A DNA stretch of 64,000 bases from Opitutia bacterium (GTDB taxonomy: Bacteria > Verrucomicrobiota > Verrucomicrobiia > Opitutales > Opitutaceae). Under the pieces are notes generated by a model, which worked only from the letters and a program-made list of their open reading frames with translations, was not told the DNA's origin and made no database searches. Location of the stretch: assembly GCA_947472765.1 (NCBI GenBank), contig CANJCM010000010.1, positions 1 to 64,000 on the forward strand, given 5' to 3'. Of this stretch, positions 43,619 through 53,093 are shown piece by piece (positions within the stretch are counted from its first letter, which is position 1; the number at the start of each line of letters is the position of its first letter). The position numbers and the translations under genes were made by a program.

Positions 43619-43650
43619 GCGCCTTCCGGGCAACCGGCAGGCGCTTTTTT
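43619..43650 (+). terminator. Rho-independent terminator after TonB receptor
   Basis: A hairpin with arms GCGCCTTCCGG and CCGGCAGGCGC, loop GCAA, followed by six T. It lies 53 bp after the receptor stop and 54 bp before the propeller gene. A second hairpin (GACCGGCC/GGCCGGTC) precedes it. Read-through, or a weak promoter beyond it, would allow the downstream run. Confidence 0.85.
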
Positions 43651-43703
43651 CTTCCGGCCACCGACGCGAGGCGTGTTGCCCGCGTCCCAGCGCAGTTACC
43701 GCC

Positions 43704-45275
43704 ATGAAATTCCCCGGGCTCTTCGCTTCCCTCGTCCTGCCGGCCGCGTTGTTCGCCGCCGACGTCCCTCAGCTCGGCACGGATCTCCAGCTGATCGCCG
43801 ACCGCTCGATCGTTGACCACCTCTCGGGCGGGGCCGCGCTGCGGTTGGGTCAGCCCGTGGAACGGGAAGTGATCTTCAAGACCGAGAAACCGTGGGAAGG
43901 CACCGCCTTCTTCATCAGCTCGATCTATCAACACGGCGGCGTGCACCACATGCTGTACCGCGGGATCAACGAGGCCTCGGGCAAAGAGGATGCCGACAAC
44001 GTTTATCTCTGCCTCGCGACCAGCCGGGATGGCATCCACTGGGAGCGGCCGGAGCTGGGCCTCGTCGAATTCCAGGGCTCCAAGGCCAACAACATCACCG
44101 CCGCGACGGGCGGGAAGGCCCAGACCTTCATGTTCACGTTCTACGATCCGCGTCCTGGCACGCCGGAGGACGAGCGGGTCAAGGGCATCGACATGCGCGA
44201 CGGCGAGCGCCGGGCCGGCGGCGCCGGCAAGGGTTTGCGCGCTGCGATTCTCGGCTCCGCCGACGGCCGCGTCTGGCGCGATCTGAATCTGGGAGCCGAC
44301 CTCCAGAGCGACTGGCCGAATGCCTTCGATGGCGGCAGCGTGTCCTGGTCCGAGGTCGAACAGCAATTCGTGGGTTATTTCCGCTGGTGGGACACGGAGG
44401 CGCCGCGCCATCCGCGCACCCTCGACGACTGGATGATCATCCGTCCGGGGATGCGTTCGGTGTTCCGTTCGGTGTCGAAGGATCTCAAGAGCTGGTCGAA
44501 GCCGGAGCCGATGTCCTTCGGCGACACGCCGCGCGAGCAAATCTACGAGGCGCCGACGATCCCGTATTTTCGCAATCCGCGGCTGTATATTTCGCTCGCG
44601 AGTCGTTTCAACCCCGGCCGGCGCGCCCTAACCCTCGAGGAGGAGCGGGCGCTCGCGATCAAGACGTTCCCCGGCAACAAGACCACGCCCACCTACACGT
44701 TCGCGCACGACGCCAACGACCTGGTCCTGCTCGTGACGAAGCCCGGCCTGCTGGCCTACGACCGGCCGTTCATGGAAGCCTTCCTCCGGCCCGGGACGGA
44801 CCTCGGGAACTGGGGCTCGCGTTCCAATTACACCGCGCTCAGCGGCAGCTTCATCCAAACGGGTCCGTCGGAGCTGTCGTTTTTCGTTTCCCGGAATCAT
44901 CTCCAGAAAACGAACTACATTCAGCGCATCTCGCTTCGGCTGGACGGCTTCGTCTCCGTCAACGGTCCCTACGCTGGGGGTGAAATGGTCACGGTTCCGT
45001 TCACCTATACCGGCGATCATCTTGAGGTGAACTTTGCCACCAGTGGGGCCGGCGAGGTTCGCGTTGAAGTGCAGGACGCCGACGGCAAGCCGCTGCCCGG
45101 ACTGGCACTCGAGGATTGCGATCCGCTCATCGGCGATCGCATCGCGGGCAGCGTGCACTGGCGCGGCCAGAGTTCGCTCGCGCGTTATGTCGCGAAGCCG
45201 ATCCGGCTGCGCTTCCAGCTGGTCGATGCCGACCTCTATTCCTTCCGGTTTCCCGGCGCTCCGGCGCAGCGCTGA
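43704..45275 (+). CDS. Secreted beta-propeller glycosidase-like protein 1
   Basis: 523 residues from the ATG at 43704, with a signal peptide (about 1-19). The repeated strand pattern and ATSRDGIHWERPELGLVEFQG and SKANNI blocks place it among beta-propeller proteins like GH32/GH43/GH68 enzymes or GH33-like sialidases. The C-terminal ~130 residues (SLRLDGFVSVNGPYAGGEMV, VRFQLVD-type end) form a jelly-roll module shared with the protein at 48246. Two further relatives lie at 61755 and 63443. No exact family or substrate can be named. First gene of the rightward run, after the terminator. Confidence 0.75.
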   Translation: MKFPGLFASLVLPAALFAADVPQLGTDLQLIADRSIVDHLSGGAALRLGQPVEREVIFKTEKPWEGTAFFISSIYQHGGVHHMLYRGINEASGKEDADNVYLCLATSRDGIHWERPELGLVEFQGSKANNITAATGGKAQTFMFTFYDPRPGTPEDERVKGIDMRDGERRAGGAGKGLRAAILGSADGRVWRDLNLGADLQSDWPNAFDGGSVSWSEVEQQFVGYFRWWDTEAPRHPRTLDDWMIIRPGMRSVFRSVSKDLKSWSKPEPMSFGDTPREQIYEAPTIPYFRNPRLYISLASRFNPGRRALTLEEERALAIKTFPGNKTTPTYTFAHDANDLVLLVTKPGLLAYDRPFMEAFLRPGTDLGNWGSRSNYTALSGSFIQTGPSELSFFVSRNHLQKTNYIQRISLRLDGFVSVNGPYAGGEMVTVPFTYTGDHLEVNFATSGAGEVRVEVQDADGKPLPGLALEDCDPLIGDRIAGSVHWRGQSSLARYVAKPIRLRFQLVDADLYSFRFPGAPAQR

Positions 45276-45287
45276 TTGCTGACTCCG

Positions 45288-46775
45288 ATGTGCGCGTCCC
45301 GGAACAGCCCACGTCGTGACTTTCTGAAGACCGTACTCGCGGCGGGAGCGGCGTGGTCACTCGCCGGCCGGGCTGCGGCGGCGACAGTGCCGACCGGACC
45401 ACCAGGCAGCCTCAACTCGCTTCTGCCGGGCTTCGACCGGCTCAAGCCGGAGGACAAGGTCCGGCGGATTGAACGACTCACCGCGCCGGCGCGGGTGCAT
45501 CCGACGGGCATCATGATTTGCATGCCGTACATCGCCCCCGAGGGATTGCGCGCCGTCCGCTCCTCGGACTTCGAGGGGATGGACCAGTTTACCTTCAATT
45601 TCGGCCATCAGTTCAAGTCGGACACGGACTTCTTCACCAACGAGAACTCGCTCACCGCCTCCGGCTCGCACCTCGCCGCCCAGAGTATCCGCTTCCTCGC
45701 CACGGGAGAGCAGGAGGCGCTCACGGCGGCGCGAGTCGCCTACCGCTCGATCCGAATCGTCTACGAGTTCGGCGTTCAGGCCGGAAATCCGGGATTCCTC
45801 GGCAAACCGTTTCACTTCGAATATTCGGTCCACACGACCGGCGACCAGTACCTGCACTCCCTGTGGGGCCTGTGGACTTTCCTCCCGATCGCCTCACCGG
45901 ACGAGCAGAAGGAGATCCGCGCGATGCTGATCGCGATGGCCGACTACCAAATCAAGGTCGACTACACGATTTTCAACCGGACGGGCGGCGGCTGGAACTA
46001 CCGGCTCGATCCAACCGACTACAACGCGATCATGGCGGCGCTGGTGGCGGCCGCGTATAAGGTATCCGGCGACAAGAAATACCGCGACGCCTACGAGTTC
46101 GTCGTTCGCACCGGCCAGTGGCAGACGAAACGCCGCGTCGACTACATCATCGGCAAAATTCAGGACGGCAGTTACGTCGCCCGGCCCTGGGATAAAATCG
46201 CCGGAGCGAACGTTGAAGCTGGCGAGTTCGCGCACTGGGAGCAGATCCAGCACTGCCAGTTCACCGCCATCTCGGTGGCGATCATTCACGAGTGCGTGCC
46301 GGACTTGTTTCCCGCGGAGGAACTGCGCCGCGTCCTCGCGTTGTGGTGGGCGGACCAGCCGGTCGGATTCGATACCGAGCGCTGGGATTATCTCTACTGG
46401 TTCATCGTCTCGGCGAAGGACCGCTCCTGGCGACCGGTGGAACTCACGCCGCGGCTGCCGCGCGAACAGTGGCTGGGCGGGCATCCGATGCTGTCGTTCG
46501 CCTCGAAGTGGGTCTACGGTGATTGCCTCGCCCGCTTCCAGTGGACTGCGATGGTCGTGGCGCGCCACTGCCCGGAGAAACGCAAGGAGGCGGCGACGTT
46601 TGCCGCCGAAACGCTCCGGCGCCTCCAGCCGCGCCACCTCGTCTGGATCTCGGATCCGGATGGCCGGCAGGTGCCGCCGGAAGTGAATTATTTCACCCGC
46701 TTTCTCAGCAGCGAGGTGCCCGAAAGCATGATCGCGTCCTACTGGGAGGGACGCCGGCTCAAGCTGTGGGCCTGA
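45288..46775 (+). CDS. Tat-exported protein, probable (alpha/alpha) barrel
   Basis: 495 residues from the ATG at 45288 (a TTG in frame at 45276 is an alternative). A twin-arginine signal is present (NSPRRDFLKTVLAAGAAWSL, about residues 6-25). The body is helix-rich with Trp/Tyr-His clusters (FHFEYSVHTTGDQYLHSLWG, FNRTGGGWNYRLDPTDYN), reminiscent of (alpha/alpha)6 polysaccharide lyases or unsaturated glycosidases, but I cannot assign a family. It follows propeller 1 after 12 bp and precedes another helical protein by 14 bp, so these three are cotranslated. It is presumably a periplasmic glycan-processing enzyme. Confidence 0.6.
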   Translation: MCASRNSPRRDFLKTVLAAGAAWSLAGRAAAATVPTGPPGSLNSLLPGFDRLKPEDKVRRIERLTAPARVHPTGIMICMPYIAPEGLRAVRSSDFEGMDQFTFNFGHQFKSDTDFFTNENSLTASGSHLAAQSIRFLATGEQEALTAARVAYRSIRIVYEFGVQAGNPGFLGKPFHFEYSVHTTGDQYLHSLWGLWTFLPIASPDEQKEIRAMLIAMADYQIKVDYTIFNRTGGGWNYRLDPTDYNAIMAALVAAAYKVSGDKKYRDAYEFVVRTGQWQTKRRVDYIIGKIQDGSYVARPWDKIAGANVEAGEFAHWEQIQHCQFTAISVAIIHECVPDLFPAEELRRVLALWWADQPVGFDTERWDYLYWFIVSAKDRSWRPVELTPRLPREQWLGGHPMLSFASKWVYGDCLARFQWTAMVVARHCPEKRKEAATFAAETLRRLQPRHLVWISDPDGRQVPPEVNYFTRFLSSEVPESMIASYWEGRRLKLWA

Positions 46776-46789
46776 GCATCACTACCGTC

Positions 46790-48190
46790 ATGAACATTGG
46801 CTTCCGAACTTTTGCCTTGGTGATGCTGGCGTTGGTCTCCGTCCAAGCGGCCGAGCGCGAGCGCCCGCTGGGTCAGCTCAAAACGAGTCAGCCGCTCGCG
46901 GATCGGATCACGACACTCGACCGTTTCGTGCACGAACATTACTATGACGCTTCGGGGCTGATGTACTCGCACTGGAACTGGCGGGAGGAGCGGCCGTTTG
47001 CGGCCGGCGATTTCGGCCCGGGGGATTCCACGATGCCCGGCCCGGAGCCGCATCAGTGGATGAGCTATGAGAACAGCCCGTTCATCGCGGGCCTCTTTCT
47101 CGCGGCGCAGTCCTACCGCTATCAGGCGACGAAGGATCCGGAGGCCCTGGCCTATGCCCGGCGCGCCTACGAAGCCGTGGACAAGGACTACCGCCTCAAC
47201 GAAGCGAGCCCGGCCGATTCCGGTCCGGTGCAGAAGGCGGGCATCGTCGAAGTTGCGACCCGGGGCGCCGGGCCCACGGGAGGCTTTTTTTGCAAGCCCT
47301 ACTACGGCGAGGCGACGGATCACACCAGCACCGAGCAGCATTTTGGTCCGCTGTTCGGGCTGTATCATTACTGGAAGATCGCGCCGCCGGAAACGCGGGA
47401 ACGGATTCGCGAAATCTTCAGTGCCGTTTCGCGACGCTGGCGCGCGGGCTACCGCATCAATTACTTTGGCGAGACCTGGAATCTCGAGGAATCCTACCCG
47501 CGCGCGCAACGGCACATGTTCGTCTGGGCGGTGATGCAGCGTCTGGCGTACGAGATTACCCGCGAGCCAGCGTGTCTCGAGGAGTTCCGCCGGCTCGATG
47601 CCCTCTATGGAGGCATGCCGACGCCCCGCGAAACCGCGCTGGGTCTGGGCCGGCCCAGCTACATCAGCACCGAAGACCGGCAGTTCCACGTGCAGATTGT
47701 CATGGGCGCCGAACTGCTGGCGGAACTCGAGCCCGCCTCCCGGGACCGCTATCTCCGCGGGATGCGGGCCTGGTGGCAGTACTCGTCGATTGGCCAGCGC
47801 GACGATCTGGCCGCCTATTACTTCATCAAGATCGATAGTCTGACCGGCGCCTGGGAGAAACTTCCGGCCTCGATCAAGCCGCGCTCGCAGTGGCGTTCGT
47901 CCTACATGTTTCAGAACGTGACGCTCCCCGTCTGCTGGGAGGGAATTCGCGAGCGGCAGGCCTTCACCGGCGCGATCGTCAGTCGCCATTTTCCGGAGGA
48001 AGCGGTGGCCGCCCGCGAGCGGGTGGACCGGATTTTTGCCGGGCTCGCGAAGGACCATTTGAAGTGGTTCTCCGATCCCGAGGGCGTCGTGCCACCGCCG
48101 TTGCAATGGACGCTCAATGTCCTGCAAGGCGACGCGCTCGCGTTCTACTCGCTGGGCTACTGGTACGCCCGCGCCAATCACCTCCGCTGA
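46790..48190 (+). CDS. Secreted helix-rich protein, possible (alpha/alpha) barrel enzyme
   Basis: 466 residues from the ATG at 46790; the frame runs upstream into the previous gene, so this start, with its signal peptide (about 1-20), is preferred. The body is helical with aromatic stretches YDASGLMYSHWNWREERPF, HQWMSYENSPFIAGLFLAA, FCKPYYGEATDHTSTEQHFG and AQRHMFVWAVMQRLA. This layout resembles six-hairpin glycosidases; no family name can be given from sequence alone. It is not an obvious paralogue of the preceding Tat protein. Predicted periplasmic and part of the same run. Confidence 0.6.
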   Translation: MNIGFRTFALVMLALVSVQAAERERPLGQLKTSQPLADRITTLDRFVHEHYYDASGLMYSHWNWREERPFAAGDFGPGDSTMPGPEPHQWMSYENSPFIAGLFLAAQSYRYQATKDPEALAYARRAYEAVDKDYRLNEASPADSGPVQKAGIVEVATRGAGPTGGFFCKPYYGEATDHTSTEQHFGPLFGLYHYWKIAPPETRERIREIFSAVSRRWRAGYRINYFGETWNLEESYPRAQRHMFVWAVMQRLAYEITREPACLEEFRRLDALYGGMPTPRETALGLGRPSYISTEDRQFHVQIVMGAELLAELEPASRDRYLRGMRAWWQYSSIGQRDDLAAYYFIKIDSLTGAWEKLPASIKPRSQWRSSYMFQNVTLPVCWEGIRERQAFTGAIVSRHFPEEAVAARERVDRIFAGLAKDHLKWFSDPEGVVPPPLQWTLNVLQGDALAFYSLGYWYARANHLR

Positions 48191-48245
48191 TCCACGCGCC
48201 CCAAAACCACCACGCTCTCCCGCCCGAATTCTCCCCCGCCCTCCC

Positions 48246-49766
48246 ATGAACATCCGCCACCTTACGCTTCTCTCCCTTGGAATTCTCACGGCCATGGCCG
48301 CCACCGCGGCCGAACCGCTCAAGATCGGCAACCGGCTCGAGCCGTTCGTCGATCGCTTCCTGATCGACCGCCTGGCGGGCGCGACCCACCAGCTGCATCA
48401 TCCGCACTACGAGGGCATCGCCGTGCCCTTCAACGATCCCTGGGATCGCGACGCCTCGGGCTACGCCACGATCCTCCACGACAACGGCCTTTACCGGCTT
48501 TATTATCGCGGCGGGCCACGCGACGCGAGCGCCGGTCAGTCCGAGGGCTCGACGTCCTACTTCTGCTACGCCGAGAGCCGCGACGGCCTCACCTGGGTGA
48601 AGCCGAAGCTCGGGCTGGTGGAGTTTGAAGGTTCCAAGGCGAACAACATTCTCCTCGCGCCGTCGCCGCGCGAGGATCCGTGGACGCAGAGCATCAGCCC
48701 GTTCATCGATACCCGCCCGGGCGTGCCGGCCGAGGAGCGCTACAAGGCGATCGGCGGGCAGTGGCCGCAGGGCTTGTATGTGCTCGTGTCGCCGGACGGC
48801 TTGAAGTGGAAGAAGTGGCGTGACGAAGCCGTGTTCAAGGACGGCGCTTTCGATTCGTTGAACGTCGGTTTCTGGTCGGAGCTCGAGCAGTGCTACGTGC
48901 TCTATTTCCGCGTCTTCACCAGCTGGACGGACTACAAGAGCAAGGCCTTCAACCTCGATGGGTTTCGCAGTATCTCCCGCACGACTTCGACGGACCTCAT
49001 CCACTGGACGCCCGCGCAACGGATGAGTTTTGGCAACACCCCGCTCGAGGAACTCTACACCAATCACACGCGGCCGTATTTCCGGGCCCCGCACATCGCC
49101 CTCGCGACCCCGATGCGTCTGATTCACAACCGCCGGTTCCTTACCGATGCGGAGATGGACGAACAGAAGATCGGCAAGGGCTTTCGCGGGATCTCCGGCC
49201 ACAATCACAGCATCCCGAACGAGGTCGCCGACACCGTCTTCATGACCACACGCGGAGGTGCGGTTTATGACCGCACGTTCCTCGAGTCCTTCGTCCGGCC
49301 GGGCCTCGACAAGGGCAACTGGGTTTCGCGCAACGGCGTTCCCGCGACAGGCCTGATTCAGACCGGGCCCAACGAGATGTCGATTTACGTGGGCCAGAAT
49401 TACGTGCAGCCCACGGCCCACCTCGGCCGCTACTCGATGCGGCTGGATGGCTTCGCTTCCGTTTCCGCCGGCTACGCAGGCGGAGAGATGCTGACCAAGC
49501 CCATCGTCATCGAAGGCGCGCGGCTGCTGCTCAACTACTCGACCTCCGCCGCCGGTGGTCTGCGCGTGGAAATTCAGACGCCCGAGGGCCAGGCCATCCC
49601 GGGCTACACCCTCGAGGAGTGTCCCCCCATGGTCGGTGACTCCGTGGAGCGCGCGGTCAACTGGGTCACGACCTCCGATCTCACCCCGCTGCGGGGCCGG
49701 GCCGTGCGCCTCCGGTTTGTGCTCAAGGACGCCGATGTCTTTGCGCTCCGCGTGGCCGCACAATGA
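48246..49766 (+). CDS. Secreted beta-propeller glycosidase-like protein 2
   Basis: 506 residues from the ATG at 48246, with a signal peptide (about 1-22). Closest in the window to protein 1 (43704): matching RDGLTWVKPKLGLVEFEG/SKANNI block, SMRLDGFASVSAGYAGGEM and the Pro/Gly-rich RVEIQTPEGQAIPGYTLEEC end. A mid-protein insertion (FRGISGHNHSIPNE, about residue 310) differs from protein 1. It overlaps the following Kelch gene by 4 bp (ATGA). Function is as for protein 1. Confidence 0.75.
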   Translation: MNIRHLTLLSLGILTAMAATAAEPLKIGNRLEPFVDRFLIDRLAGATHQLHHPHYEGIAVPFNDPWDRDASGYATILHDNGLYRLYYRGGPRDASAGQSEGSTSYFCYAESRDGLTWVKPKLGLVEFEGSKANNILLAPSPREDPWTQSISPFIDTRPGVPAEERYKAIGGQWPQGLYVLVSPDGLKWKKWRDEAVFKDGAFDSLNVGFWSELEQCYVLYFRVFTSWTDYKSKAFNLDGFRSISRTTSTDLIHWTPAQRMSFGNTPLEELYTNHTRPYFRAPHIALATPMRLIHNRRFLTDAEMDEQKIGKGFRGISGHNHSIPNEVADTVFMTTRGGAVYDRTFLESFVRPGLDKGNWVSRNGVPATGLIQTGPNEMSIYVGQNYVQPTAHLGRYSMRLDGFASVSAGYAGGEMLTKPIVIEGARLLLNYSTSAAGGLRVEIQTPEGQAIPGYTLEECPPMVGDSVERAVNWVTTSDLTPLRGRAVRLRFVLKDADVFALRVAAQ

Positions 49767-50845
49767 ACCGTTTCACTCCGGCCTTCGCGGCCCTGCTTAC
49801 TCTCATGACGATATCCTCCGCTTCCAGTCAGCCGGCTTCCGGCTGGAAATCACTCCCTTCGCTGCCTGATCCGGTTGGCTTCGCCGGCATGGCGGCCGGG
49901 GTCCTCGGCGACCGGCTCGTCGCCACCGGCGGTTCCCAGTGGGATCTTCCGATTTGGCTCAAGGGCACGCGTGCCTTCACGGATCGCATTTTCGTCCTCG
50001 ATGCGCCCGACGGCCGCTGGCGTTCGGCCGGCGCCAAATTGCCGGTGCCGTCCGGGCACTTCGCGACGGCGGCGACCGCGGATGAGATCTTTCTCGCGGG
50101 CGGCAACATCCTCACCAGTTCCGTGGCGACCGTTTATGCGATCAAGGCTGCCGGCAGCGACTACGCGATCACGCGGCTGCCGGACCTGCCGGCGCCGACC
50201 GGCTACGCCGCCGCCGCGATCGCGGGCGGGCGACTTTTCGTCATCGGTGGCGTGCCGGATCCGTCATCGACGGCCGCGCGACGCGAGGTGTGGTCGCTCG
50301 ATCTCGCGGCCCGGAAGTCCTGGCAGCGCGAAGCCGATCTACCCGGTGCCGGCGTGATCGTTCCCGCGGCGGCGGGCCGGGGCGACGAGCTCTATGTTTT
50401 CGGCGGCATGTCCTACTCTGCGGACAAGAAGCCGTCACCGTCCCGAGCCGTCTCCCGGCTGCCGCGTTCCGGTGGCGCGTGGGAAGTTCTCCCCGAACTG
50501 CCCGAACCGCGGGTGGCGTGTGTCAGCCCGTGCCCCGTCTTGGATGATGGCCGGATTTGGCTCATCGGCGGATACGCCGAAGTCTGGGGCGGAGCCCAGC
50601 GGGAGCATCCCGGATTCAGCGCGCAGACTTTGTTGTTCGATCCCGTCCCGCGCAGCGTGACTCCTGGTCCGGTGCTACCTCGTGCCGCTGAATCGAACCG
50701 CGATGCCGCCGGCGATCCCGGTCCCGTTCCGATGGTGGGCGCCCCGGCCGTGAAGTGGCGCAACCACATCGTTGTGGTCGGGGGCGAGGTTCGCATTTCC
50801 ACGCGGACCAATGCCGTCCTCGCGCATCCGCTGCCGGTGCGTTGA
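49763..50845 (+). CDS. Kelch-repeat beta-propeller protein (NanM-like)
   Basis: 360 residues with a signal peptide (about 1-22). At least four Kelch units are visible (GDRLVATGG, ADEIFLAGG, GGRLFVIGG, GDELYVFGG), a six- or seven-bladed propeller as in periplasmic N-acetylneuraminate mutarotase NanM or galactose oxidase-like proteins. It could speed the mutarotation of an imported sugar or bind a glycan. Its start overlaps the previous stop (ATGA) and is followed by the enolase gene after 22 bp, so it is part of the same run. Confidence 0.75.
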   Translation: MNRFTPAFAALLTLMTISSASSQPASGWKSLPSLPDPVGFAGMAAGVLGDRLVATGGSQWDLPIWLKGTRAFTDRIFVLDAPDGRWRSAGAKLPVPSGHFATAATADEIFLAGGNILTSSVATVYAIKAAGSDYAITRLPDLPAPTGYAAAAIAGGRLFVIGGVPDPSSTAARREVWSLDLAARKSWQREADLPGAGVIVPAAAGRGDELYVFGGMSYSADKKPSPSRAVSRLPRSGGAWEVLPELPEPRVACVSPCPVLDDGRIWLIGGYAEVWGGAQREHPGFSAQTLLFDPVPRSVTPGPVLPRAAESNRDAAGDPGPVPMVGAPAVKWRNHIVVVGGEVRISTRTNAVLAHPLPVR

Positions 50846-50867
50846 ACGCGCCCGAACATTCCGCCGC

Positions 50868-52076
50868 ATGAAAATCACCAAGGTTACCACGCATCTCCTG
50901 ACCACGCGCTGGACGGACGATCCGTATTTCCCCAACGCCCTTCACTCCACCGCGATCTTCCGGCTCGAGACCGATGCCGGCGTCGACGGCCTGGGCGAAT
51001 CGACTTGGGGCTACTTCGCCCCGGACGCCGTGCCGGCGATGGTCGATTATTTCCGCCCCGTCCTGCTCGGCCGCGATCCGATGGATCTAACCGCGATTAC
51101 GCGTGCGCTGACGGATGACTCCGTCTGGTGGGCGCGCTCCGGGGCCGGCAAGAGTGTCATCAGTGGACTGGAGCTCGCGCTCTGGGATCTCAAGGGCAAG
51201 GCCCTCGGCGTGCCGGTCTATCAGTTGCTCGGCGGGAAGGTCCGCGAGTCGGTCCCGGTCTACGCTTCGGGGGGGCCGTCACTCTGGCCGATGGATCAGA
51301 CGGTCCGAAAAATCGAACACTACGCGAAGCTCGGTTATCGCGCCGTGAAGCTTTCGACGGGGCTCTACGAATTGCCGCCGCCTTCCCAACTCGGGCACCA
51401 GGTGCGGATGAAGCAGGTGCCCTGTGCGCACTCGCGCAAGCTCGAGCGGCTCACCGAACTGTTTACGCTGTTGCGGCGTGAATTCGGCCACGACATCGAT
51501 CTCGCGATCGATGGTCACCAGGGCGGCGTGCCAAACCCGATCCCGGTCAGCGAGGCCGTGGCCATCGCCGAAACGCTGGCTCCGTACCGGCTGCGGTTCT
51601 ACGAGGAGCCGCTGGCTTACACGAATCTGGATGGCTATGTGGAATTGCGATCGCGCTCGGCGATCCCGATCGCCGGCGGTGAAAGCCTCTGCGGCCTGGA
51701 TCAGTTCCACTCCCTGATCGCCCGTGGGGGCGTGAACATGATTCAGCCCGACCTCGGCTTTGTCGGCGGCCTGCAGGAAACCACGCGGGTCATGCACCAC
51801 GCGGAGGCGTCGAATCTCTCCACGGCCATTCACACCGGCGCCTCGATGGGTCCGTCGCTCGCCGCCTCCTGGCATCTTGCGGCAGCGTCTCACTCGGTCG
51901 ACTGGCTCGAGCACGTCCAGGCTGCCACCACCATCCAGCGGGCGATCATGATCGATCCGTTCACGGTCAAGGATGGCGCGGTCGGACTGCCGACTTCACC
52001 GGGACTGGGCGTGCGACTGACGCCGGAAATCATCGAACAATTCCGTTTCGTTCCCCGCTCGGGTGAACGCACCTGA
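50868..52076 (+). CDS. Enolase-superfamily sugar-acid dehydratase 1
   Basis: 402 residues from the ATG at 50868. Mandelate-racemase-like: metal ligands in LAIDGHQGGV, FYEEPLAY and IAGGESLCGL, a Lys in YRAVKLSTGLY and a His in STAIHTGASMG. This pattern (D-x-H with a second His) is typical of acid-sugar dehydratases such as mannonate, gluconate or galactarate dehydratases. It shares the opening MKITKVTTHLLTT with the enzyme at 53094 (MKITDVRTTLLTG), so the two are a tandem duplicate. It is followed after 3 bp by a 2-hydroxyacid dehydrogenase, forming module 1. Confidence 0.85.
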   Translation: MKITKVTTHLLTTRWTDDPYFPNALHSTAIFRLETDAGVDGLGESTWGYFAPDAVPAMVDYFRPVLLGRDPMDLTAITRALTDDSVWWARSGAGKSVISGLELALWDLKGKALGVPVYQLLGGKVRESVPVYASGGPSLWPMDQTVRKIEHYAKLGYRAVKLSTGLYELPPPSQLGHQVRMKQVPCAHSRKLERLTELFTLLRREFGHDIDLAIDGHQGGVPNPIPVSEAVAIAETLAPYRLRFYEEPLAYTNLDGYVELRSRSAIPIAGGESLCGLDQFHSLIARGGVNMIQPDLGFVGGLQETTRVMHHAEASNLSTAIHTGASMGPSLAASWHLAAASHSVDWLEHVQAATTIQRAIMIDPFTVKDGAVGLPTSPGLGVRLTPEIIEQFRFVPRSGERT

Positions 52077-52079
52077 CCC

Positions 52080-53081
52080 GTGAAAATTCTGCTCAACTCC
52101 CCGTACGTTTTGACTCCGGGCGATGCCGACGCGCTGCGCGCGACCGGGCCCGGGATCGAGATTGTGTCCGTGCCGTTCACCCCCGATCCCGACAAACTGG
52201 TCGGGGCCGACGTCGACGTGCTCGTGACCGAGCAGGTCCCGCGCAATCTCGCCGCCTGGCCGAAGCTTCGCTGGATCCAGCTGCTCTCGGCCGGATCGAA
52301 TCAGGTGGTCGGCCATCCAGTCGCGGCCACGTCGATCCCGGTCACCACCGCCAGCGGCTGCCACGGCGTGCCGATCGCGCAGTACATCACCTGCAGTGTG
52401 CTGATGCTCGCGCACCGCATGCCGCAACTGCTCGAGTTCAAGCCGACCCGCAAGTGGCCGAACCGGATCGCGCTGGCCGGCTTCACCCTCCGCGGCCGCA
52501 CCGCGGGCATCCTGGGTTATGGCAGCATCGGACGGGAAAGTGCCCGCCAGCTCGCCGCGCTCGGTATGCGGATCATCTGCTACAAACGCGACCCGGCGGT
52601 TCGCGCGGATCCAGGTTTCAACGCGTGGCCCGGCACGGGCGATCCCCAGGGAGAGTTGCCCGCGGCTTGGTACGGTCCCGGCCAGCTCGGGGAAATGCTG
52701 CCGCAGTGCGACGTCGTTGTCGTCACCGTCCCGAGTACGCCGCAAACGGTCAGTCTGATCGGAGCGCGGGAACTCGCGCAGTGCCGGCCCACCGCCCATC
52801 TCATCCACATCTCGCGCGGCGGGGTGGTGGACGAGGCGGCGCTCGCCGACGCGCTGCGGGGCAACCGTCTCGCGGGTGCGGTCGTCGACTGCTTTGTCCG
52901 CGAACCGACGGTTCCTGAGGACCCGCTCTTCGACGTCCCGAACCTCGTCATGACGCCCCACATGTCGGGCGTGTACGACGCGTTCTATCCTGCCTTCAAC
53001 CAGCTCCTCCGCGAAAACCTCCGCCGCCTCCTGGCCGGTCAGCCGGTCCTGAACACGGTGAGCGCCGCCGCGGGTTATTAA
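52080..53081 (+). CDS. D-2-hydroxyacid dehydrogenase 1
   Basis: 333 residues from a GTG start. The NAD-binding fold has ILGYGSIGRE, and the catalytic R-E-H set is visible: R in ISRGGVVDE, E in CFVREPTVPEDPLFD and H in TPHMSG. An unusual PGTGDPQGELPAAWYGPGQL insertion (about residues 184-203) is shared with the second copy at 54310. The family reduces 2-keto-acids (glyoxylate, hydroxypyruvate, 2-keto-sugar acids). Placement after the dehydratase suggests that it handles the keto acid or its breakdown product. Confidence 0.87.
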   Translation: MKILLNSPYVLTPGDADALRATGPGIEIVSVPFTPDPDKLVGADVDVLVTEQVPRNLAAWPKLRWIQLLSAGSNQVVGHPVAATSIPVTTASGCHGVPIAQYITCSVLMLAHRMPQLLEFKPTRKWPNRIALAGFTLRGRTAGILGYGSIGRESARQLAALGMRIICYKRDPAVRADPGFNAWPGTGDPQGELPAAWYGPGQLGEMLPQCDVVVVTVPSTPQTVSLIGARELAQCRPTAHLIHISRGGVVDEAALADALRGNRLAGAVVDCFVREPTVPEDPLFDVPNLVMTPHMSGVYDAFYPAFNQLLRENLRRLLAGQPVLNTVSAAAGY

Positions 53082-53093
53082 TCCAGCTTCGCC

